Positions 55,900 to 64,000 of a stretch of 64,000 nt of DNA are shown piece after piece. Every line of letters starts with the position of its first letter. Position 1 is the first letter of the stretch. The notes under the pieces were generated by a model. It was not told where the DNA came from. It did no database searches and worked only from the letters and a program-made list of their open reading frames with translations. This DNA comes from Dechloromonas sp. A34 (GTDB lineage Bacteria > Pseudomonadota > Gammaproteobacteria > Burkholderiales > Rhodocyclaceae), in assembly GCF_026261605.1 (NCBI RefSeq), contig NZ_CP102486.1:372001-436000 (forward strand), in the 5' to 3' direction. Made by a program: the position numbers and the translations under genes.

Positions 55900-56820
55900 A
55901 TGGAATCTGTGCTCAATCCCGCTGCCGGCATTACGCTGATGTCGCCGGTCGAACTCCAGGAGGGGGTGGCCAGCCTGTCGCGCGGAGCCTATTTCAAGGA
56001 GGCGTCGCTCGACATGACGCTGAGCATCCTCACCGAGTCGGCGGCCCGGATGGCGGGGGTCGAGCGGGTCAGCATCTGGGCCTTGACCGACGATCAAAGC
56101 GAGTTGCGCTGCCTGGAGCTCTACGAACTGACGACGGGGCAGCACAGCTGTGGCGGCGAGATCGGCGCCAATCGTTATCCCGCATATTTTCGGGCCTTGC
56201 GTAGCGAGAACTGTATAGCGGCCGACGACGGCTATCTGCATCCGTCGACCTTCGAGTTTGCGGTCGACTATCTGCCGCAGCACAAGATTACCGCCATGCT
56301 CGATACCCCCATCCACATTCGTGGCGAGCTGCAGGGCGTGCTCTGCCTTGAGCAGGTCGGATCCCGCCAGCCGTGGACGACTTCGCATCGTCTCTTCGCG
56401 CACGCCGTGGCCAATCTGGTGACCCTGGCGCTGGTCGAGTACGAGGCGGAAGAGGCACGGCGCCTTGCCTTGAAGGCGAATGAACGCCTGAAAGCCGTGT
56501 TCGATGCCTCGCGCGATGCCTTGTTGCTGACCGATGGCGACAGCGGCGTGGTGCTCGATGCCAATCGTCAGGCCGAAAGCCTGTTTGGCTGCACCCGGCG
56601 CGATCTGGTTGGCAAACGCCAATCCCAGCTCTATCCGGAATCCATCGGGAGCGAGGTCGTCCGGAATTTTCGCCAGGTGGTCGACGGGCAGCGGCATTCC
56701 GATCTGGTCAGCGAAATTCAGCGCAGTGACGGTACGCTGCGGACGGTCGAAATCACCACCGAGGTGGCCGATCTGAGCGATGGCCAGCGTCTGGCGCTGG
56801 AGATCTTTCGCCCGCTCTAG
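55900..56820 (+). CDS. GAF-PAS sensory protein without output domain
   Basis: 306 residues. A GAF domain (about 15-185; start YFKEASLDMTLSILTESAARMAGVERVSIW, split by strands) is followed by a PAS domain (about 200-300; DASRDALLLTDGDSG, LFGCTRRDLVGK). No kinase, cyclase, EAL or GGDEF domain follows; the frame ends in a normal stop. It may act by protein-protein contact. Start taken at ATG 55900 with GAGGG close upstream; a GTG at 55867 would add 11 residues. Confidence 0.75.
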   Translation: MESVLNPAAGITLMSPVELQEGVASLSRGAYFKEASLDMTLSILTESAARMAGVERVSIWALTDDQSELRCLELYELTTGQHSCGGEIGANRYPAYFRALRSENCIAADDGYLHPSTFEFAVDYLPQHKITAMLDTPIHIRGELQGVLCLEQVGSRQPWTTSHRLFAHAVANLVTLALVEYEAEEARRLALKANERLKAVFDASRDALLLTDGDSGVVLDANRQAESLFGCTRRDLVGKRQSQLYPESIGSEVVRNFRQVVDGQRHSDLVSEIQRSDGTLRTVEITTEVADLSDGQRLALEIFRPL

Positions 56821-56843
56821 TGCCAGCAGTTGATTTTATGGTA

Positions 56844-57596
56844 CTAGGCGTCGACCACGGCAATGGCTGCGGCCAGGTTGTTCAGGCGTTCTTCGATGCC
56901 ATGGCGCATTTCCGGATTGTCTAGATCGAGAGCTGCATTGACGATGCCGGCCAGTTGGCGGGCCTGATCCATGATTCCATAAAGTTCGAGATGCTCTGCC
57001 TGCTGCGCGATCTGGGCGGCTTCGGATTTCAAGGCATAGGCGTCCGGCGGCAGCACGAGCAGGGCATCGCGCATATGTTCGATGTGCTCACGGGCTTCGT
57101 CGGCGAACAAGTGATCGAGCACCGGCGACCGTTCGCTGGTACCCGGATGTGGCGCCAGGGCCGCTTCCAGGCGCTGGGCGAAATGGTCCACGCGGCTGGC
57201 AAAGGCCTCGTGTTCAAGGCCGCCCGGCTCGACCAGGCATTCGATGCTGGCGCTCAGCGCGGCGATCAGGCGCGGCGGCATCTCGTGCTGTTCCAGGTGG
57301 TCGGCGGCGCTCGCCAAAGCTTCGCCGAGGCGCAGGCAACCGCCGTCGGCGGCCTCCAAGGCCACGCCATAGAGAGCGAAAATGGCCGGACGTACGTAAT
57401 CGATGCCCTGGCTATGGCGATTCGACCAAGCCGTGGCCAGCCGTTGCCCGGCGTCCATCCAGCGCTGATTGAGCGCACTGTCGAAACGGGGCCGTCGGGG
57501 CTTGGCCAGCCAGGGCAGGATGGCGGCAGTCGCCTCGAGGGTCGGGGCGAGCGCCGCACGAGTTTCCTCGAGATCGTCCTCGGGGATGTCGGCCAT
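56844..57596 (-). CDS. Hypothetical helical protein with degenerate Hpt-like C-terminus
   Basis: 250 residues, almost wholly helical and Ala/Glu-rich. A segment near residues 170-225 (DEAREHIEHMRDAL...YALKSEAAQIAQQ...LYGIMDQARQLAGIV) aligns by pattern with histidine phosphotransfer domains, but the HxLKG site has no His (YALKS). It cannot act as a normal phosphorelay carrier. It starts 7 nt after the VOC gene and converges on the GAF-PAS gene. Function unknown; the Hpt match is tentative. Confidence 0.6.
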   Translation of the reverse strand: MADIPEDDLEETRAALAPTLEATAAILPWLAKPRRPRFDSALNQRWMDAGQRLATAWSNRHSQGIDYVRPAIFALYGVALEAADGGCLRLGEALASAADHLEQHEMPPRLIAALSASIECLVEPGGLEHEAFASRVDHFAQRLEAALAPHPGTSERSPVLDHLFADEAREHIEHMRDALLVLPPDAYALKSEAAQIAQQAEHLELYGIMDQARQLAGIVNAALDLDNPEMRHGIEERLNNLAAAIAVVDA

Positions 57597-57603
57597 GCTT
57601 GTC

Positions 57604-58080
57604 TTACTGAGCGGCCAGCTTGGCGAAGGCCGAGACGACTTCCGGCGGGGCCTGCACCAATTCGATCAGCACGCCTTCGCCGCCGATCGGAAATTCTTCG
57701 TTGCCCTTGGGGTGCAGGAAGGTGATGTCGAAACCGGCCGCCCCCTTGCGGATGCCGCCGGGGGCGAAGCGTACGCCATTGGCCGACAGCCATTCGACGG
57801 CCTTGGGCAGGTCGTCGATCCACAGGCCGACGTGATTGAGCGGCGTGGCATGGACGGCCGGCTTCTTTTCCGGGTCGAGCGGCTGCATCAGGTCGACTTC
57901 GACCTTGAATGGTCCGCTGCCCATGGCGCAGATGTCCTCGTCGACGTTCTCGCGCTCGGAAACGAAGGTGCTGGTGATTTCGAGGCCGAATTTCTCGACC
58001 CACAAAGTGCGCAGCTTTTCCTTGGAAGGGCCGCCGATGGCGATTTGCTGGATGCCGAGAACCTTGAACGGACGTGTCAT
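57604..58080 (-). CDS. VOC superfamily protein (glyoxalase/dioxygenase-like)
   Basis: 158 residues with two beta-alpha-beta-beta-beta units. The second-half ligands [10 protein letters not shown] and VLIELVQAP look intact, while the first-half position normally held by His in DHIAIAV reads QQIAIGG. Substrate unknown; methylmalonyl-CoA epimerase-like and dioxygenase-like roles are both possible. It lies between lgt and the helical hypothetical gene, all on the minus strand. Confidence 0.75.
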   Translation of the reverse strand: MTRPFKVLGIQQIAIGGPSKEKLRTLWVEKFGLEITSTFVSERENVDEDICAMGSGPFKVEVDLMQPLDPEKKPAVHATPLNHVGLWIDDLPKAVEWLSANGVRFAPGGIRKGAAGFDITFLHPKGNEEFPIGGEGVLIELVQAPPEVVSAFAKLAAQ

Positions 58081-58120
58081 GAGTGGATTCCTGTCGGTGA
58101 TTGAAAGACGTAATCCATAA

Positions 58121-58911
58121 TTATAGAGGCTTCCTGCGGTGTGCCGTCACCAGCAGGCCAAGGCCGATCAGGATCATCGGCAGCGATAGCCACTGGCCCA
58201 TGCTGATCGTGTAGGACTGGCCAAAAATGCCAGCGTCCGGTTCGCGGAAAAATTCGGTGATGAAGCGGAAGGCGCCGTAGCCGATCAGGAAAATGCCCGA
58301 CGCCGCGCCGCGAGGTCGGGGGCGGGCGGTGTACAACCAAAGGATGGCGAACAGCGCCAGCCCTTCGAGTCCAATATGGTAGAGCTGCGAGGGGTGGCGT
58401 GGCGTCATGTCGCCGGCCTGCGGGAAGATCATTGCCCACGGCAGGCTGGGATCGGCGATGCGCCCCAGAGTTCGCCATTGATGAAATTTCCGAGGCGTCC
58501 GGCGGCCAGGCCAAGCGGCACCAGCGGCGCGACGAAATCCATGATATCGAGCCAGGCGAAGCCATGCTTGCGCGTCCATAGGGTCATCGCCAGCAAGACG
58601 CCGAGAAAGCCACCGTGAAAGCTCATGCCGCCTTTCCAGACGGCGACGATTTCCAGCGGGTGAGCGAGGAAGTAGGCCGGCTCGTAGAACAGCACCTGGC
58701 CGAGTCGGCCGCCGATGATGACGCCGAGCATGCCGTAGAAGAGCAGGTCGTCTAGTTGCTCGACGCTGAGCAGGCCAGGGCGGGTTTTGATCCGGTAGCG
58801 GCCGAGCAAAATAAATTGAACGAAGGCGACGAGATACATCAAACCGTACCAACGCACCGACAGGGGGCCAAGCGTGAAAGCGACGGGGTCGAACTGGGGG
58901 TGAAGAAGCAT
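58121..58911 (-). CDS. lgt: Prolipoprotein diacylglyceryl transferase (apparent frameshift)
   Basis: About 263 residues after repair. The signature HGGFLG and the Lgt signature [13 protein letters not shown] are present. The frame breaks just after the latter, at the run 58464-58467 (GGGG on the coding strand): adding one G restores [21 protein letters not shown] and reaches the normal C-terminus with several membrane helices. Lgt puts diacylglycerol on the lipobox Cys and is essential in most Gram-negative bacteria, so sequencing error is the likely cause. Start ATG 58911 is 90 nt from the divergent ilvD start. Confidence 0.9.
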
Positions 58912-59000
58912 TGGGGGCGCAGAGTGGGCTAGAATTGCCCGATTATAGTTCGCGCCTTTCGTTACAGAATTTCGGCGCACAGTTTCAGACGGAGAGAGTC

Positions 59001-60857
59001 ATGCCCCAGTACCGTTCCCGCACTTCCACCCATGGTCGCAACATGGCCGGCGCGCGCTCCCTGTGGCGCGCCACTGGCATGAAGGATGGCGATTTCGGCA
59101 AGCCGATCATCGCTGTGGTCAATTCCTTCACCCAGTTCGTGCCGGGCCACGTGCACCTCAAGGACCTCGGCCAGATGGTGGCCCGCGAGATCGAGGCGGC
59201 CGGCGGCGTCGCCAAGGAATTCAATACCATCGCGATCGACGACGGCATCGCCATGGGCCACAGCGGCATGCTGTATTCCCTGCCGTCGCGCGACCTGATC
59301 GCCGACTCCGTCGAGTACATGGTCAATGCCCATTGCGCCGACGCGATGGTCTGCATCTCCAATTGCGACAAGATCACCCCGGGCATGCTGATGGCCGCCA
59401 TGCGCCTCAACATCCCGGTGATCTTCGTTTCCGGCGGCCCGATGGAAGCCGGCAAGGTCACGGTGCAGGGCCAGGTTGTTCACCTCGATCTCGTCGATGC
59501 CATGGTCAAGGCGGCCGACGCCGCTGTTTCCCAGGCTGACCTGGACGAGATCGAACGTTCGGCATGCCCGACCTGCGGTTCCTGTTCGGGCATGTTTACC
59601 GCCAACTCGATGAACTGTCTGACCGAGGCGCTCGGCCTCAGCCTGCCTGGCAACGGTACCGTTGTCGCCACCCACGCCGACCGCAAGCAGCTTTTCCTGC
59701 GCGCCGGGCGCCAGATAGTCGAACTGTGCAAGCGCTACTACGAGCAGGACGATGCCTCGGTGCTGCCGCGTTCGATCGCCACCAAGGCTGCCTTCGAAAA
59801 TGCGATGACCCTCGATGTGGCAATGGGCGGTTCGACCAATACCGTGCTTCACATCCTGGCCACGGCGCAGGAAGCCGGGGTTGATTTCACGATGGCCGAT
59901 ATCGATCGCATCTCGCGTTCGGTGCCCTGCCTGTGCAAGGTGGCGCCGATGACCGACAAGTACCACATCGAAGACGTCCATCGCGCCGGTGGCATCATGG
60001 GCATTCTCGGTGAGCTCGACCGGGCCGGCCTGCTGCATCGCGACGTGCCGAACGTCCATGCCAAGACGCTGGGCGAGGCGATCGATCGCTGGGATGTCGT
60101 GCGTGAACACGACGTCAAGGTGCATGATTTCTACAAGGCGGCGCCGGGTGGCGTGCCAACCCAGGTCGCCTTCTCGCAGGATCGCCGCTACAACGAACTC
60201 GATCTCGACCGGACCCATGGCTGTATCCGTAACAAGGCCAACGCTTATTCGCAGGATGGCGGGCTGGCTGTGCTCCACGGCAACATTGCGCTTGATGGCT
60301 GTATTGTCAAGACGGCCGGGGTCGATGAGTCGATCTGGAAATTCACCGGCAAGGCGCGGGTTTTCGAGAGCCAGGATACTGCGGTCGAGGGCATCCTGGC
60401 CGGGAAAATTGTCGCCGGCGATGTCGTGGTGATCCGCTATGAAGGTCCCAAGGGCGGCCCCGGCATGCAGGAAATGCTCTATCCAACCTCGTATCTGAAG
60501 TCGATGGGGCTGGGCAAGGAATGTGCGCTGCTGACCGATGGTCGTTTCTCGGGCGGCACCTCGGGCTTGTCGATCGGTCACGCCTCGCCGGAAGCAGCGG
60601 ATGGCGGAGCCATCGGTTTGGTAGAGGAGGGCGACACCATCGAGATCGATATCCCGAACCGCCGCATCCATCTGGCCGTTTCCGATGCCGAACTGGCGCG
60701 CCGGCGGGCCGCCATGGATGCCAAGGGCGATGCCGCCTGGCACCCGGTCAACCGCGAGCGCGTCGTTTCGGCTGCCTTGCAGGCCTACGCCCTGATGGCT
60801 ACCTCCGCCGACAAGGGAGCGGTGCGCGACGTGACGCTAATTCAACGGCGTAAATGA
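59001..60857 (+). CDS. ilvD: Dihydroxy-acid dehydratase
   Basis: 618 residues. Fe-S and metal-site motifs are [11 protein letters not shown] and [17 protein letters not shown], with the late [20 protein letters not shown]. It makes the 2-oxo acids for valine, leucine and isoleucine. Start ATG 59001 behind GGAGAGAG; the divergent lgt start is 90 nt away. The LysE-type exporter overlaps its stop (ATGA). Confidence 0.96.
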   Translation: MPQYRSRTSTHGRNMAGARSLWRATGMKDGDFGKPIIAVVNSFTQFVPGHVHLKDLGQMVAREIEAAGGVAKEFNTIAIDDGIAMGHSGMLYSLPSRDLIADSVEYMVNAHCADAMVCISNCDKITPGMLMAAMRLNIPVIFVSGGPMEAGKVTVQGQVVHLDLVDAMVKAADAAVSQADLDEIERSACPTCGSCSGMFTANSMNCLTEALGLSLPGNGTVVATHADRKQLFLRAGRQIVELCKRYYEQDDASVLPRSIATKAAFENAMTLDVAMGGSTNTVLHILATAQEAGVDFTMADIDRISRSVPCLCKVAPMTDKYHIEDVHRAGGIMGILGELDRAGLLHRDVPNVHAKTLGEAIDRWDVVREHDVKVHDFYKAAPGGVPTQVAFSQDRRYNELDLDRTHGCIRNKANAYSQDGGLAVLHGNIALDGCIVKTAGVDESIWKFTGKARVFESQDTAVEGILAGKIVAGDVVVIRYEGPKGGPGMQEMLYPTSYLKSMGLGKECALLTDGRFSGGTSGLSIGHASPEAADGGAIGLVEEGDTIEIDIPNRRIHLAVSDAELARRRAAMDAKGDAAWHPVNRERVVSAALQAYALMATSADKGAVRDVTLIQRRK

Positions 60858-61473
60858 CTCTGGCCATCTGGCTGGCTTTCCTGCTGGCGGCGGTCCTGAT
60901 CGCCGTCACGCCAGGGCCAGGGGCAGCCATCAGCATGAGCACCGGCATGCGCCATGGCTACCGGGCGGCACTGGTCGTTATTCTGGGCTTGCAGGCCGCC
61001 CTCCTAGTTCAGATCATCATAGTCGCCATCGGTTTCGGCACCTTGCTGGCTGCTTCCGAGACGGCCTTTGCAGTAGTCAAGTTCGCCGGTGCGGCATATC
61101 TGGTCTGGCTGGGTATCCAGAAATGGCGGGCGCAGCCCTGCCGGTTGATGGCGGCGCCGCAACGGTGGCGCGTCGGGGGCTTTTTCTCCAGGGATTGTTG
61201 GTTAACCTGACCAATCCCAAGGCGGTCATTTTCATTGGCGCCCTTGTCCCACAGTTCATCAATCCGACGAATCCCTTGTTGTCACAGTACGTGACCATCG
61301 CCATTACGCTTTGCCTGACCGACCTCGTCGTGATGTCCTGCTATGCGCTGACTGCGGCTCGCCTGGGGCGCTGGCTGCACGATCCCAAGTTGCTACGCCT
61401 GCAGAATCGGGCCTTTGGTGCCCTGTTTGTTTCGGCCGGTGCCGCGCTGGCTGTTTCGTCGCCAACTTCTTGA
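60854..61473 (+). CDS. LysE/RhtB family exporter (apparent frameshift)
   Basis: About 206 residues after repair. The start [24 protein letters not shown] is typical of the LysE/RhtB family, and the later [17 protein letters not shown] is the family's second signature. The frame breaks at GGG 61128-61130: one extra G gives [12 protein letters not shown] and joins the halves. It exports amino acids such as threonine or homoserine lactone; the substrate is unknown. Translational coupling to ilvD is by a 4-nt overlap. Confidence 0.82.
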
Positions 61474-61635
61474 GCAATCGAGGTCAACGCCTGAGGCCGT
61501 CGGGCGTTAACTAAGGGCGGATGCTGTACTCCTCGTTTTCCCCTGATTCAGTGCGATGCCTGGTTTGCAAGGGCGGAAAAGGGCTTTATCATCCGCCGCT
61601 GTATTATCAACCAACCTGACAATCGGAGCGAGAGA

Positions 61636-61943
61636 ATGAAGTCTGTTTATGTTGCCATGATGGCTGCCGCTGGTATCGTGATGGCAGGCCAGGCGCACGC
61701 CGACGAAGCGCTGGCCAAAGCCAAGAATTGCATGTCCTGCCACGCCATCGACAAGAAGCTGGTTGGCCCATCCTATAAGGATGTCGCTGCCAAGTACAAG
61801 GGCGATGCCAAGGCTCCGGCAGCACTGGCCGCCAAGGTAAAGGCTGGTGGCAAGGGCGCCTGGGGCGAAATCCCGATGCCCCCAACAACGTCACCGACGA
61901 CGAGGCCAAGAAACTGGTTGCCTGGGTTCTTTCCCAGAAGTAA
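61636..61943 (+). CDS. Small class I cytochrome c (c551/c5-like; apparent frameshift)
   Basis: About 102 residues after repair. A signal peptide (cut after AHA-DE) precedes heme site CMSCH and GPSYKDVAAKY. The axial Met region is IPMPPNNVTDDEAKKLVAWVLSQK in the repaired frame. The frame is lost at the C run 61879-61883: one extra C restores it and gives TAA at 61941-61943. A soluble periplasmic electron carrier. Followed at once by a strong terminator. Confidence 0.9.
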
Positions 61944-61960
61944 ACACTTCCGCTTCACCG

Positions 61961-61984
61961 AAAAGCCGGCTTTTGCCGGCTTTT
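61961..61984 (+). terminator. Rho-independent terminator after cytochrome c
   Basis: AAAAGCCGGC (61961-61970) and GCCGGCTTTT (61975-61984) form a ten-pair stem around TTTT and are followed by TTATTG, with further T's inside the stem end. A clear intrinsic terminator. Confidence 0.88.
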
Positions 61985-61998
61985 TTATTGTTAAAGTG

Positions 61999-62027
61999 TT
62001 GACAGGGTTTTAATAGGCCCGGATAAT
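61999..62027 (+). promoter_or_regulatory. Strong sigma-70 promoter of the tRNA-tuf-secE block
   Basis: TTGACA (61999-62004), a 17-nt spacer and GATAAT (62022-62027), with transcription expected to start near 62034, just before tRNA-Tyr. One of the two best promoters in the window. Confidence 0.75.
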
Positions 62028-62039
62028 CTTGCGTTCCCT

Positions 62040-62124
<85 letters not shown>

Positions 62125-62164
62125 GATTTTTGCTGTAGCGGCCTGTGTTGCGGGCGAAGGATAA

Positions 62165-62238
62165 GCGGGTGTAGCTCAATGGTAGAGCTGAAGCCTTCCA
62201 AGCTTAAGACGAGGGTTCGATTCCCTTCACCCGCTCCA
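62165..62238 (+). tRNA. tRNA-Gly (anticodon TCC)
   Basis: 74 nt. Acceptor GCGGGTG pairs with CACCCGC, CCA is encoded, and the anticodon loop is CTTCCAA with anticodon TCC. Normal T-loop GGTTCGATTCC. Confidence 0.97.
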
Positions 62239-62267
62239 TGCACGGTACGGCCGGAGTTTTAAGGTAG

Positions 62268-62342
<75 letters not shown>

Positions 62343-62395
62343 CCGATTAGCTTGGATTCTGGATTTTTGACTTATTTGATTATTGAGGAACTGGA

Positions 62396-63586
<1,191 letters not shown>

Positions 63587-63609
63587 TCGATAGGTAGCAA
63601 AAGTTCAGA

Positions 63610-63633
63610 GGCGCTCCGGAAAACCGGGGCGCC
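63610..63633 (+). terminator. Terminator-like hairpin after tuf
   Basis: GGCGCTCCGG (63610-63619) and CCGGGGCGCC (63624-63633) form a ten-pair stem (one G-T) around AAAA. Only a weak T tract (TTGATGTTT) follows, so it may attenuate and allow some readthrough into tRNA-Trp and secE. Confidence 0.6.
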
Positions 63634-63649
63634 TTGATGTTTCTGCAGC

Positions 63650-63725
63650 AGGGGTGTAGCTCAATTGGTAGAGCAACGGTTTCCAAAACCGTAGGTCGGG
63701 GGTTCGATTCCCTCCGCCCCTGCCA
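63650..63725 (+). tRNA. tRNA-Trp (anticodon CCA)
   Basis: 76 nt. Acceptor AGGGGTG pairs with CGCCCCT (one T-G), the anticodon CCA is at 63683-63685, and the 3' CCA is encoded. Ends 24 bases before secE. Confidence 0.97.
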
Positions 63726-63749
63726 CTCTCTTTAAAGATCGCGAACGTA

Positions 63750-64000
63750 ATGGCTGACAAGATCAAGTTTGCGCTGGCGCTGGTTATTCTGGCAGCTGGC
63801 GTGGCTGGCTTCTACCTGCTCTCTGAGCAGGCAATGATTTTGCGCGTCCTGGCGGTCCTTGTCGGGTTGGCGCTGGCAATTGTCGTGGCCTGGAAAACCG
63901 AGCCGGGGCAACGCTTTTTCGTGTTTGCCAACGAGGCGGTGGTCGAAGCCAAGAAAGTCGTCTGGCCGAGCCGCAAGGAAACCATGCAGACCACTGGGGC
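63750..64000 (+). CDS. secE: Preprotein translocase subunit SecE (3' end cut by window)
   Basis: 84 visible residues. Two N-terminal helices (FALALVILAAGVAGFYLL; ILRVLAVLVGLALAIVVAW) precede the conserved SecE segment EAKKVVWPSRKETMQT, after which the third helix would lie outside the window. It is the small core subunit of the SecYEG channel. The position after tRNA-Trp is the usual one, with nusG expected next. Confidence 0.95.
   Translation, partial: MADKIKFALALVILAAGVAGFYLLSEQAMILRVLAVLVGLALAIVVAWKTEPGQRFFVFANEAVVEAKKVVWPSRKETMQTTG

Overview
The window is about 64 kb of a high-GC proteobacterial chromosome. The gene content suggests a betaproteobacterium, most plausibly Rhodocyclales (Dechloromonas/Azonexus-like). 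The reasons are a PhaM-type polyhydroxybutyrate granule protein, two Liv-type ABC importers beside CoA ligases and an indolepyruvate oxidoreductase, a large set of two-component genes, and a tRNA-Tyr/Gly/Thr-tuf-tRNA-Trp-secE block. The genus is an inference. I see no rRNA, CRISPR array, prophage or intact insertion sequence.

Layout. 0-5 kb: a DUF2339/DUF3999 membrane pair, cut by the left edge. 5.2-9 kb: a double-Cache/PAS hybrid histidine kinase and a Crp/Fnr regulator. 9.2-19.4 kb: an import-and-activation cluster (acyl-CoA ligase, LivG, LivH, LivM, binding protein, LivF, PaaK-like ligase, exported Cys-rich protein, CaiB-type CoA-transferase). 19.4-22.6 kb: a small ORF, stomatin/NfeD pair, AEC transporter and PhaM. 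22.8-32.6 kb: a LuxR-type response regulator converging on a minus-strand run of five genes (FeeM-like acyltransferase-PilZ, D-2-hydroxyacid dehydrogenase, fused indolepyruvate oxidoreductase, membrane methyltransferase, sensor kinase). 32.6-37.6 kb: a complete LivKHMGF operon divergent from that run. 37.6-44.1 kb: an exported protein, a ferredoxin-type reductase, an SDR-HemJ-rRNA methyltransferase run, a CoA-transferase and two small envelope proteins. 44.1-48 kb: a PBP5-aminotransferase-DUF493-lipB-lipA operon. 48-55.8 kb: a LysR regulator, HtpX and a czcCBA-type metal-efflux operon ending in a PII-like gene. 55.9-61.9 kb: a GAF-PAS protein, a degenerate Hpt-like protein, a VOC protein, lgt, ilvD, a LysE-type exporter and cytochrome c. 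62-64 kb: tRNA genes, tuf, tRNA-Trp and the start of secE.

How the genes may work together. The two Liv systems sit beside enzymes that could turn imported amino or organic acids into acyl-CoA. In the second locus, D-2-hydroxyacid oxidation, oxidative decarboxylation of the 2-oxoacid and an N-acyltransferase with a PilZ domain form a plausible chain, with a sensor kinase at the end of the same run.

Sequence quality. Six otherwise intact genes, including the normally essential lgt, carry seven single-base deletions, each explained by one missing G or C in a short G/C run. I read these as base-calling errors and annotate the genes as whole CDSs.
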